DNA from: Clostridiales bacterium
Lineage (GTDB): Bacteria > Bacillota > Clostridia > Oscillospirales > Oscillospiraceae
Direction of reading: 5' to 3'
Length of the DNA stretch: 13,834 nucleotides
Assembly: GCA_004555705.1 (NCBI GenBank)
Contig: SFHI01000076.1
Span: forward strand, 1 to 13,834
Within the stretch, counting starts at the first letter, position 1, and each line of letters starts with the position of its first letter. Position numbers and translations under genes: made by a program. A model generated the notes under the pieces. The model was not told where the DNA came from. It made no database searches and was given only the letters and a program-made list of their open reading frames with translations. Below, piece after piece: positions 1 through 7,175 of this stretch.

Positions 1-102
1 GTACATTTTCCCTCTAACCGGGGGATTGCCACACCAGTCTGCGGACTGGTTCGCAATGACAGGTAATTTGTAACGCGCACTTTCAAACAACAATTTATCG
101 TT
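1..102. repeat. Dispersed palindromic repeat, partial copy at window edge
   Basis: Positions 16-70 match 7340-7394 with a single mismatch. Positions 1-62 also match the reverse complement of 7211-7273, so this is one arm of the same inverted-repeat family seen whole near 7176-7394. Its inner end carries AAACAACAATTT (85-96), the reverse complement of the 12-bp end motif found at four other places. About 20 nt separate that motif from the palindromic arm, against 21 nt in the second copy. The other arm presumably lies left of the window. No coding potential is apparent. I recall similar repeats in gut Clostridia genomes but cannot confirm that here. Confidence 0.8.
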
Positions 103-200
103 CTCTCCATCCCCTGCGGCTGATTTTCCCCTTTGCCCTATCCGGGCCAGGGCGGAATATGTCACAAATTTTCCCGGAAGAAATTGGTAAATATGTGCGC
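103..200. other. Gene-free spacer
   Basis: This spacer lies between the left-edge repeat and the permease promoter. Only a weak 5-bp stem (GCCCT 135-139 with AGGGC 149-153) is visible. I see no gene or clear site. Confidence 0.6.
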
Positions 201-229
201 TTGACAAATGCCTCCTACATAATTAATAT
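201..229 (+). promoter_or_regulatory. Sigma-A promoter for the permease gene
   Basis: A perfect -35 TTGACA (201-206) is followed by 17 nt and TAATAT (224-229), a partial match to TATAAT. The flanking sequence is very AT-rich. Transcription would start near 236, right at the palindrome cluster 237-272 and about 55 nt before the ATG. Confidence 0.65.
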
Positions 230-236
230 TAATATA

Positions 237-272
237 TAAATCCGATTTACTAAACGGATTTAATTTAAATCC
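237..272. promoter_or_regulatory. Candidate operator: three alternating TAAATCC half-sites
   Basis: TAAATCCG (237-244) is inverted as CGGATTTA (255-262). The latter is also part of a second perfect palindrome, GGATTTAA-T-TTAAATCC (256-272). The cluster sits immediately downstream of the -10 box and ends a few bases before the ribosome binding site. It could therefore be a repressor operator overlapping the start of transcription, or form leader hairpins. The cognate regulator is unknown. Confidence 0.5.
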
Positions 273-291
273 AAAAAAGGAGAGAGAAAAC

Positions 292-1608
292 ATGGTACAA
301 GGAATCCTTATCATTGTGTTCATGATTGCCATCATGGCGCTCATGGTTACGAGGAAAATGCCGACGGTTGTGGCATTGATTGTACTGGCCATCGGAATCT
401 GCCTGATCGGCGGTGTCCCGGCCATCGGCGTGAATGCCGATGGACAGAAGATCGGTTTCCTGGATACGGTCATCGTATCCGGCGCCACCAAGCTGGCCAC
501 CAACATCTTTATCGCCGTATTCGCCGGATGGCTTGGCAGCGTCATGGAGGTCACCGGAATCACCAAAACCATGATCAAAAAGGGCGCCGAGCTTGGCGGT
601 GACAAGCCCTTGGTAGTCACGCTGATTCTCTTCGCCATCTGCTCCCTGCTGTTCAACGTCATTGTGGGCCTGGGCGGCGTGATCATGATCGGCTCCATTA
701 TGATCCCCATTCTGCTGGCTGTCGGTGTTGACCGGCTGACCACCGCCGCTGTGCTTCTGCTTTCCTATGGTGTCGGCAACACCTGCTCCCTGGCCTCCAC
801 CAATAACTACGCCACCATCACCTCCGCTCCTTTTGAGCTGGTGTACCAGTACTCCCTGATTCTTTCCGCGCTGACGGCAGTGGCCGGTGTATGCTTCATT
901 GTCTACCGCTATAAGACCGTCGGAAAGAAATTCGCCTTCTCCGCCCCCGCCTCCGAGGAAGATGTGGACGATTCCGTATATCAGGTCCGGGGCTTCACCG
1001 GAGTTCTCGCCATTCTCAGCCCGGTGGTTCCCATTCTTCTGGTTGTCCTTGGAAAAATCGAAACCATTCCCGCGCTGATGATCGCCGTCCTCTGGGCTAC
1101 CCTGACCACCTGCTGGAAGGCCGGATATAAGCGCACCATGAATATGCTGGTCAAGACCTTCGCGGAGGGCTTCATCAGAACCGCCTCCTCCGCCATTCTG
1201 ATGATCACCATCGGTATGCTCCTGAACGCCGTAAATCAGCCCGCCGTTTCCAGTGCGCTGGAGCCCTTCATGAAGGCCATCTGCCCCGACAGCCGTTTGG
1301 GTGTGATCCTGTTCTTCGCCCTGCTGGCTCCTCTCGCCATGTACCGCGGTCCACTGAATCTGTGGGGCATGGGCGCCGGCTTCGCGGCATTGATGGTCGG
1401 TCTGGGACTTCTGCCCCCCGCCGCCATCATGATCGGCTTTGTGGGTGTCACTGTGGTTCAGGTAAACTGCTGCCCCACCAATACCCACAATGTCTGGGCA
1501 ACCAGCTATGTTGGTGAGGACGTCACTGACCTGATGAAGAAGCTGATCGTCTTTATTTGGCCCGCAGTCGCTATTGGCATTGTCATCGGCGGGTTCCTGT
1601 ACTATTAA
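292..1608 (+). CDS. Multi-TM organic-anion permease (ion-transporter superfamily, GntP/CitMHS-like)
   Basis: The 438-aa protein is almost entirely hydrophobic, with about 11-12 predicted membrane helices. The first two lie near residues 2-19 and 24-43, and the last ends at the C-terminal residue YY. There is no signal peptide beyond the first helix and no ATPase domain. Glycine-rich intramembrane stretches, the NNYATITSAP segment (about 171-180) and the overall size resemble secondary carboxylate/gluconate transporters of the ion-transporter superfamily. The exact family (GntP, CitMHS or a relative) is uncertain. The start is supported by AAGGAGAG about 7 nt upstream. The gene is monocistronic or leaky into the HyuA operon, from which a 221-bp repeat element separates it. 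It probably imports the substrate used by the downstream enzymes, which is inference from position only. Confidence 0.8.
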   Translation: MVQGILIIVFMIAIMALMVTRKMPTVVALIVLAIGICLIGGVPAIGVNADGQKIGFLDTVIVSGATKLATNIFIAVFAGWLGSVMEVTGITKTMIKKGAELGGDKPLVVTLILFAICSLLFNVIVGLGGVIMIGSIMIPILLAVGVDRLTTAAVLLLSYGVGNTCSLASTNNYATITSAPFELVYQYSLILSALTAVAGVCFIVYRYKTVGKKFAFSAPASEEDVDDSVYQVRGFTGVLAILSPVVPILLVVLGKIETIPALMIAVLWATLTTCWKAGYKRTMNMLVKTFAEGFIRTASSAILMITIGMLLNAVNQPAVSSALEPFMKAICPDSRLGVILFFALLAPLAMYRGPLNLWGMGAGFAALMVGLGLLPPAAIMIGFVGVTVVQVNCCPTNTHNVWATSYVGEDVTDLMKKLIVFIWPAVAIGIVIGGFLYY

Positions 1609-1646
1609 TCACCGTTCGCGCTGAACAGGAAGGCTTTGGAAACGAT

Positions 1647-1867
1647 AAATTGTTGTTTACGCTTCGCTCCAGTTGACAGTTGACAGTGGAAAGTGGACAG
1701 TTATGGTATCCCCTTCGGGGATAAAATTGAAATAATGATATCGCATAATGTCGCATTTCATCAAGAAATGTAATGATATCCAAATTTATTGTTTTATATC
1801 GTCCCGAAGGGACTCATTAACTGTCCACTGTCAACTTTCAACTGTCCACTGTTGTAAACAACAATTT
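1647..1867. repeat. 221-bp MITE-like inverted-repeat element with heptamer arms
   Basis: The ends are perfect 14-bp inverted repeats: AAATTGTTGTTTAC (1647-1660) and its complement (1854-1867). Inside are two 32-nt arms (1671-1702 and 1819-1850) that match as inverted repeats at 28 of 32 positions. Each arm is built of 7-nt units of the form GTKGAMA. The centre holds small stem-loops: TATCCCC/GGGGATA (1707-1723), CATTTC/GAAATG (about 1754-1770) and GTCCC/GGGAC (1801-1813). No ORF worth calling is present. The element fills most of the permease-HyuA gap. It looks like a non-autonomous mobile or structured repeat, but no target-site duplication was identified. Confidence 0.75.
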
Positions 1868-1929
1868 ACCTTCCCGCCATGCGGAGCGGGCGGACCTGTC
1901 CACAGCGCTCCCGGCACACCCGCGACACA

Positions 1930-1953
1930 GGCCCGAGGGGAAACTCTCGGGCC
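1930..1953 (+). promoter_or_regulatory. GAAA-tetraloop hairpin in hyuA leader
   Basis: GGCCCGAG (1930-1937) pairs perfectly with CTCGGGCC (1946-1953). A further G-U and a G-C pair can close a GAAA (GNRA-type) tetraloop at 1940-1943. It lies 28 nt before the hyuA ATG and just ahead of its AAAGGA ribosome binding site. There is no T-tract after it, so it is not a normal intrinsic terminator. It may stabilise mRNA or influence translation, or be a repeat remnant. Confidence 0.45.
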
Positions 1954-1981
1954 AATCATACCGGCAGAAAGGATTTTCCCT

Positions 1982-4129
1982 ATGAAGTACAGAATTGGAA
2001 TTGATGTTGGAGGCACCTTCACGGATGCGGCCCTGATTAATCATGATACCTTTGAGCTTGTGGATACCGTGAAGGTCCCCACAACCCATTCCGCGAAAAA
2101 CGGCGTGGCCGCGGGAATTATTCAGGTGCTGAATCAGATCATGGAGAAAAACCATGTCTGCCCGGAGGACATTGGCTTCATCGCCCACGGCACGACCCAG
2201 GCCACCAACGCCCTGCTGGAGGGCGACGTGGCATTGGTGGGCATCATCACCGTGGGCCGTGGAATCGAAGGCATGAAGTCGAAAAGTGATACGGTCATGG
2301 GTGACATCCCCCTGACCGCCTCCAAAGCCCTTCACAGCTCCAACGTCTACGTCCCCGCTGACGCACCGGACTTCTCCGAAGCGGTGGCAAAGGCCATTAC
2401 CCAACTGCGGGACGAGGGCTGTGAGGCTATCGTGGCAGCGGAGGCCTTCAGCGTGGACAATACGGAAAACGAGCAGGCCGTAACCGCCAAGTGCGCCCAG
2501 ATGGGCATCTCCGGCACGGCCACCAGTGAAATCTCCAAGCTCTACGGTCTGAAGGTCCGCACCCGGACCGCCGTAATCAACGCCAGCATCCTCCCCAAAA
2601 TGCTGGACGCGGCAAATATGACGGAAAGCAGCATCCGAAAGGCGGGAATCCGGACACCCCTGATGGTCATGCGCTGCGATGGCGGCGTGATGACCGTGGA
2701 TGAGGTGCGCAGACGCCCGATTCTCACCATTCTGTCCGGCCCGGCGGCGGGTGTTGCCGGAGCACTGATGTACGAAAAGCTCACCGACGGCATTTTCCTG
2801 GAGGTGGGCGGAACCAGCACCGATATTTCCTGCGTGAAAGATGGAAAGGTCATGGTGAAATACGCCCAGGTGGGCGGGCACAAAACCTATCTGACCTCCC
2901 TGGATGTCCGTACCGTCGGCATCGGCGGCGGCAGTATGATGCAGCTCCGGGACGGCAAGCTGACGGAGGTGGGTCCCCGAAGCGTCCACATCGCGGGTCT
3001 GCGGTATGAGGTGTACGCCGATGCCGGAGAAATTGTCAATCCTGTTCTGAAAACCATCCGCCCCTCCCAGGGCGATCCGGACTATGCCTATGTGGAGTGC
3101 GCGAATGGTGCCACCTTCGCGCTGTCCCTCTCGGGAGCCGCGAACATCGCCGGTTTTGTTCCGGAAGGCGATTACGCCCGGGGCAGCGTGGAAGCGGCGC
3201 GGAAAGCCTGGCAGCCCCTGGCGGATCAGATGGGCATGACCGTGGAGGAAGCCGCCCGGCTGGCGCTTCGCCTCTCCGCCGAAAAGAACGGCAAGGTGGT
3301 CAAAGCTCTGATGTCCGATTACGGCATGGACCCCAGAACCACCGTGCTGGTGGGCGGAGGCGGCGGCGCTTCCGCCGTGGTGCCCCACCTGGCCCAGAGC
3401 CTGGGGCTGAAGGGCCGGAACGCGAAAAACGCCCCGGTGATCTCCACCATCGGCGTAGCGCTGGCCATGATCCGGGACATGGTGGAGCGAACCATTCCCA
3501 ACCCCACGGATAAGGACATCCTCGCGGTCCGGCGGGAAGCGGAGGAACGGGCCATCGCCTCGGGAGCCAATCCGGAATCCATCGAGGTCTCCGTAGAGGT
3601 GGACACCTCCCAGAACATGGTTCGGGCCATCGCCATAGGCACCACCGAGCTCCGCTCCCGGGACCTCACCCGGCGGAAGCTGGAAACGGACCAGATCCGG
3701 CGCATTGTGGCCGAGAACTTCGACGTGGACGAAAGCCGGGTGACGGTTGCCGCGGAAAACGGCGTCATGTACGCCATGCAGTACAGGGAGGAAAAGAAGA
3801 AATTCTTCGGCCTCGTCAAAACGGTGACCACCCCCACCCGGATTGTGGATGAGGAGGGCGTCATCCGCCTCCAGAAGGCAAACGGCCATGTAAAAACCTG
3901 CCGCGGAGACCGTTGGGAGACCGCTCTGCGAAATCTGGTGGAGGTCCACACGGATTACGGCGAGGGGGAGAAGAACCTTCCCAATATCTATGTCATTTTT
4001 GGAAAGCGCATCGTGGACCTGTCCGGGCTGGCAGACGATGCCCAGGTGATTTCCATCGCGAAGGTAGAGCTGGCAAAGGCGGACGCCCAGGACACCCTGA
4101 TTCTGCTTTGCTCCGACCGCCTGGACTGA
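1982..4129 (+). CDS. Hydantoinase/oxoprolinase family protein (HyuA-like, ATP-dependent)
   Basis: The 715-aa product has the full HyuA layout. The ASKHA-type phosphate-1 motif is DVGGTFTDA (8-16), followed by HGTTQATNALLEG (69-81), LSGPAAGV (251-258), phosphate-2 EVGGTSTD (274-281), GIGGGSM (313-319) and VGGGGGAS (457-464). The family uses ATP to activate and open lactams such as hydantoins or 5-oxoproline, or to activate carboxylation substrates; it is cytoplasmic. The frame stays open upstream to 1748, but that part runs through the repeat element. The ATG at 1982 begins the conserved MKYRIGIDVGG and has AAAGGA 8 nt before it. Phosphate-2 starts with Glu where Asp is usual. No HyuB-type partner is in the window, and the C-terminus is not fused to one. 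It is the first gene of a four-gene operon, 13 nt before the next. The family call is firm; the substrate is unknown. Confidence 0.92.
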   Translation: MKYRIGIDVGGTFTDAALINHDTFELVDTVKVPTTHSAKNGVAAGIIQVLNQIMEKNHVCPEDIGFIAHGTTQATNALLEGDVALVGIITVGRGIEGMKSKSDTVMGDIPLTASKALHSSNVYVPADAPDFSEAVAKAITQLRDEGCEAIVAAEAFSVDNTENEQAVTAKCAQMGISGTATSEISKLYGLKVRTRTAVINASILPKMLDAANMTESSIRKAGIRTPLMVMRCDGGVMTVDEVRRRPILTILSGPAAGVAGALMYEKLTDGIFLEVGGTSTDISCVKDGKVMVKYAQVGGHKTYLTSLDVRTVGIGGGSMMQLRDGKLTEVGPRSVHIAGLRYEVYADAGEIVNPVLKTIRPSQGDPDYAYVECANGATFALSLSGAANIAGFVPEGDYARGSVEAARKAWQPLADQMGMTVEEAARLALRLSAEKNGKVVKALMSDYGMDPRTTVLVGGGGGASAVVPHLAQSLGLKGRNAKNAPVISTIGVALAMIRDMVERTIPNPTDKDILAVRREAEERAIASGANPESIEVSVEVDTSQNMVRAIAIGTTELRSRDLTRRKLETDQIRRIVAENFDVDESRVTVAAENGVMYAMQYREEKKKFFGLVKTVTTPTRIVDEEGVIRLQKANGHVKTCRGDRWETALRNLVEVHTDYGEGEKNLPNIYVIFGKRIVDLSGLADDAQVISIAKVELAKADAQDTLILLCSDRLD

Positions 4130-4142
4130 AAAGGAGAACGCC

Positions 4143-4718
4143 ATGCCGGATTATCGCTTTCCCTTCCCCGGCCGGGAGGAAAGCAGGAACATTCTCCTCG
4201 CCGATCCCTGCTACGGGAAAATACCCCCGGACGAAACGGACGCGGTGTTCGACCGGGCCTGGGAAACCGGGGAGAAGGAGGCCCTGCGCTTTTGGGAGCA
4301 GTGGAAGGAGGAACCGGATTTCTCCATGCTCCGGGTTCTGGAGCAGAAGCATTTCCGCATCCAAACGGAGGATGTGGACTATGTCATGGGAAACATCCGC
4401 TACTTCTGCGAATACATTTCCGAACGGAACATCATCCGCGTATACCGGAAATCGGTGCAGCTTTGGGCGGACAAAAACGTCCTGCCCTATGACACGGCCC
4501 TGGAGCTGATCCTGGCCCATGAGTATTTTCACTACCTGGAGTGGCACGAGATCGGCAGGACCTCCAAGCAGTGCCTTGTCCCCATGCTCAGGCTGGGCCC
4601 CCTTTCCCTGGGGAAAACCGGGATTTCCGCCCTCAGTGAGATCGGCGCCAACGCCTTTGCCAACAGCTGCTTCCGGTTCTTCATCCAAAAGGAGCAGCCT
4701 GCCAAACAGGAGGAATAG
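4143..4718 (+). CDS. Small HExxH zincin, ImmA/IrrE (M78)-like, function unknown
   Basis: This 191-aa soluble protein carries HEYFH (126-130) and, 36 residues after the second His, SEIGANAFA (165-173), whose Glu166 would be the third zinc ligand. That HExxH...ExxAnxFA spacing resembles ImmA/IrrE peptidases (M78). The roughly 120-residue N-terminal half is acidic and aromatic-rich and matches nothing I recognise. There is no signal peptide, membrane segment or helix-turn-helix, so it is probably cytoplasmic. AAGGAGAA lies 4 nt upstream of the ATG. The gene starts 13 nt after hyuA and stops 2 nt before the FAD gene, which implies co-translation and a job linked to this pathway rather than phage immunity. 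Possible roles are protein maturation, regulator cleavage or a metal-dependent hydrolase step; none is demonstrated. Confidence 0.75.
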   Translation: MPDYRFPFPGREESRNILLADPCYGKIPPDETDAVFDRAWETGEKEALRFWEQWKEEPDFSMLRVLEQKHFRIQTEDVDYVMGNIRYFCEYISERNIIRVYRKSVQLWADKNVLPYDTALELILAHEYFHYLEWHEIGRTSKQCLVPMLRLGPLSLGKTGISALSEIGANAFANSCFRFFIQKEQPAKQEE

Positions 4719-4720
4719 AA

Positions 4721-6097
4721 ATGCAGTATACCTATAATATTACCCAAATTCTGGACGTGGATGTGCTTGTAATCGGCGGCGGCCCTGCCGGTTTCGGTGC
4801 GGCGGTTTCTGCGGCGCGGAACGGGGCGAAAACCCTGCTGGTGGAGCGCTTTGGCACCCTGGGCGGAATGTCCACCACCGGACTTGTGGGCCCCATCATG
4901 TGCAGCTTTGACAACGATGCCGAGGAGCAGCTGAGCAAGGGCGTATTCGACGAGCTCTGCCGCCGGGCGGAGGCCAAGGGCGGCGCCATTCATCCGTCCA
5001 AGGTCGCCCCCTTCACGCCCTATACCTCCTACTACCGCCGGGGGCACAACAATGTCACCCCTTTTCTATCCCATGTGTGGGCACGGGTCATGGATGAAAT
5101 GGCCACGGAGTCCGGCGTCCAGCTGCTGTTCGACACCCAGTTCCTGGACTGCGTGATGCAGGGCAGCCGAATTGAAACGGCAATCCTGGTCAACAAAAAC
5201 GGCCTCATCGGCGTCCGGCCCAAAATCTGCATTGATTGCAGCGGCGACGCGGACGTGGCCGTCCGGGCCGGTGTGGAGACCTGGTACGGCGACGCGGAAA
5301 ACGGGAATGCCGCCCAGCCCACATCACTGTTCTTCGAGGTGGACAAAATCGACCGGGACGCCTACATTGCCGCTCTGGAGCCCCATTTTGACGAGCTGGA
5401 CAATAATTTCCGCAACTGCTTCTGCTGGCTGGTGGACAAGGCCAAGGAAACAGGCGAATGGACGCTGGCGCGGAACGAGCTGGGCGCCTACGAAACCTGT
5501 GTCCCGGGCAGGTTCAAGATCAACACCACCCGGATGACCAATGTGGACGGCACCGATACCTTCGCCGTGTCCAAGGCCCTGGTGGAGGGCCGGCGGCAGG
5601 TGGAGGAGGTTCTGAACTTCATCTGCAAATACATTCCCGGCGGGGAAAACGCCGAAATCGTCCAGGTAGCCGATGCCCTCGGCGTGCGGGAAACCCGCCA
5701 CATTGTGGGCCGCTACCAGCTCACCACCCACGACATTCTCCACCGGGCGGAGTTCGAGGACTCCATCATGAGCTATGGCTATTCCATCGATGTCCACGCG
5801 CCCAACGACGGAGGCGGCATTTTTGAAACCGTGGACAAATACTACAACATCCCCTACCGCTCCCTGGTACCCATCGGCTGCGATAATCTGCTGGTGGCAG
5901 GCCGCTGCATCAGCGGCTCCTCCAAAGCCGCCGCCAGCTTCCGCTGTATGTCCTCGTGCATGACCATGGGGCAGGCAGCCGGAACCGCCGCCGCACTGAA
6001 CAAGGATACCCGGGGGGCTATCGGGGATATCGATGTAAAACAGCTGCAAAAAACGCTTTTAGAGCAGGGTGCCGTGATTAAAGGCATCACGCTTTGA
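4721..6097 (+). CDS. FAD-dependent oxidoreductase (FAD_oxidored family)
   Basis: The 458-aa product has an N-terminal Rossmann FAD site: VLVIGGGPAGFGAA (about 15-28) with the GxGxxG core, acidic Glu42 after the second strand, and GTLGGMSTTG (45-54) typical of the PF12831-like group. A second FAD motif, NLLVAGRCISGS, lies near residue 390, and CMTMGQAAGTAAAL near the C-terminus is the usual closing segment. Members oxidise or reduce small organic acids and related metabolites; the acceptor and substrate are not readable here. There is no signal peptide. AGGAGG at 4708-4713 lies 7 nt before the ATG and overlaps the end of the zincin gene, indicating coupled expression. It is a typical partner in bacterial acid-sugar catabolic clusters. 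Confidence 0.88.
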   Translation: MQYTYNITQILDVDVLVIGGGPAGFGAAVSAARNGAKTLLVERFGTLGGMSTTGLVGPIMCSFDNDAEEQLSKGVFDELCRRAEAKGGAIHPSKVAPFTPYTSYYRRGHNNVTPFLSHVWARVMDEMATESGVQLLFDTQFLDCVMQGSRIETAILVNKNGLIGVRPKICIDCSGDADVAVRAGVETWYGDAENGNAAQPTSLFFEVDKIDRDAYIAALEPHFDELDNNFRNCFCWLVDKAKETGEWTLARNELGAYETCVPGRFKINTTRMTNVDGTDTFAVSKALVEGRRQVEEVLNFICKYIPGGENAEIVQVADALGVRETRHIVGRYQLTTHDILHRAEFEDSIMSYGYSIDVHAPNDGGGIFETVDKYYNIPYRSLVPIGCDNLLVAGRCISGSSKAAASFRCMSSCMTMGQAAGTAAALNKDTRGAIGDIDVKQLQKTLLEQGAVIKGITL

Positions 6098-6155
6098 GCA
6101 GCGCCCGGAGCGAACCTTGCTTTGGGGCAGACAAACAGGAAAGGTCTGAATAAAT

Positions 6156-6932
6156 ATGGGGATTATGGAAAAAATTCGCCTTGACGGCAAGAAAATTTTC
6201 GTCACCGGCGGCGCCCGGGGCATTGGCATGAACTATGCCCGGGCTGTGGCGGAGGCGGGAGCGGATGTGGCCATTGTGGACCTGGACCTCCCCGCCGCCC
6301 GGGAAACCGCCCGGCTGCTGGCGGAGGAAACCGGAAGAGATGTTTTCCCGGTGCAGGCCGATGTCACAAGCCCGGAATCGGTGGACGCAATGATGGAAGC
6401 CATCCTGGCCCGGTTCGGACGGTTGGATGCCGCCTTCTGCAACGCGGGCATCTGCATCAATGTTCCGGCGGAGGAAATGCCATACGCAACCTGGAAGAAG
6501 GTTCTGGATGTGAACCTGAACGGTATGTTTCTGACAAATATTGCCGCGGGTAAACAGATGCTGAAGCAGGGAGGAGGCTCCATCATCAACACAGCCTCCA
6601 TGTCCGCGCACATCGTCAATGTACCCCAGCCTCAGTGCGCCTATAACGCCTCCAAGGCCGGCGTGATCCAGCTCACCAAATCCCTGGCGGTGGAATGGGC
6701 AACCCGCGGGGTGCGGGTCAACAGCATCAGCCCCGGCTACATTGGTACCGATCTGACCCTGAATTCCCCCTCGCTGATTCCCCTGATTGAGAAATGGAAC
6801 GCCATGGCCCCCATGCACCGGCTGGGGAAGCCCGAGGAGCTCCAGGCCATCGCCGTATATCTGGCAGGAGACGCCAGTCCCTTCACCACCGGCTCGGACT
6901 TCGTAATTGACGGAGCCTTCACCTGCTTCTGA
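6156..6932 (+). CDS. SDR-family dehydrogenase/reductase, polyol/ketose type
   Basis: The 258-aa classical short-chain dehydrogenase has the cofactor loop TGGARGIG (17-24), Asp42 after strand 2 (favours NAD over NADP), CNAG (95-98), structural Asn120, catalytic Ser150, Tyr163 and Lys167 (YNASK), and PGYIGTDL (193-200). The segment around ASMSAHIVNVPQPQ is characteristic of sorbose/xylulose/mannitol-type reductases. A sugar-alcohol or keto-acid substrate is therefore likely, though not proven. The chosen ATG has AGGAAAGG about 11 nt upstream; an in-frame ATG at 6165 is an alternative. It follows the FAD gene by 58 nt and is probably the last gene of the operon. Confidence 0.9.
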   Translation: MGIMEKIRLDGKKIFVTGGARGIGMNYARAVAEAGADVAIVDLDLPAARETARLLAEETGRDVFPVQADVTSPESVDAMMEAILARFGRLDAAFCNAGICINVPAEEMPYATWKKVLDVNLNGMFLTNIAAGKQMLKQGGGSIINTASMSAHIVNVPQPQCAYNASKAGVIQLTKSLAVEWATRGVRVNSISPGYIGTDLTLNSPSLIPLIEKWNAMAPMHRLGKPEELQAIAVYLAGDASPFTTGSDFVIDGAFTCF

Positions 6933-7175
6933 GCCCGGGCCTTGTCCCGGACGCGGAACCCTGCCCGCGCTCTCAGCTTGCTCCCGGGAAAGCCCCCCGG
7001 AGCCGGAGGACCTTCCCGGGACATGGAAAACACCGTCAAAATTTCTGCCGGGGTACGCCCCGGCAGAAAAAACATATCCATTTTCGCTTTTGGCAAGGTT
7101 CCCTCAAAAAACAGTTTCCCGGCGCTTCCAGAAATCAGTGTTTTCATGCAAATTGACCGTACCCGGCAATGCAGC
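6933..7175. other. Gene-free region with two strong hairpins downstream of the SDR gene
   Basis: TCCCGGGAA (6982-6990) pairs with TTCCCGGGA (7013-7021), a 9-bp stem. TTTCTGCCGGGG (7042-7053) pairs perfectly with CCCCGGCAGAAA (7058-7069) around a TACG loop. Neither is followed by a T-tract on the plus strand, so they may end the operon mRNA by 3'-end stabilisation rather than classic intrinsic termination. Short open frames here look like chance. Confidence 0.55.
7042..7069. other. Perfect 12-bp hairpin with TACG loop
   Basis: The arms 7042-7053 and 7058-7069 are exact complements with a 4-nt TACG loop of UNCG type. On the minus strand the stem is followed by AAATTTT; on the plus strand by an A-run. 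It could mark the 3' end of the HyuA operon transcript or be a repeat remnant. Confidence 0.55.

Noticed and set aside
265..1488. 407-codon minus-strand frame opposite the first permease
   Set aside because: The plus strand gives a clean membrane protein with promoter and ribosome binding site; the antisense product is a Gly/His/Gln/Asp-rich artefact.
1671..1850. CRISPR-like array of short repeats
   Set aside because: Units are only 7 nt with no spacers, arranged as two inverted arms; no cas genes are present.
1748..1981. N-terminal extension of HyuA in frame
   Set aside because: It runs through the repeat element, is not conserved-looking, and the ATG at 1982 has its own ribosome binding site and begins the family N-terminus.
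1838..4144. Very long open frame (768 codons) on the minus strand opposite hyuA
   Set aside because: Shadow of hyuA: GC-rich third positions leave the antisense frame without stops. Its translation is low-complexity, His/Gly/Arg-rich and matches no family.
4143..4718. Toxin-antitoxin or phage immunity module
   Set aside because: Although the zincin resembles ImmA/IrrE, no helix-turn-helix partner or toxin is next to it and it is locked inside a metabolic operon.
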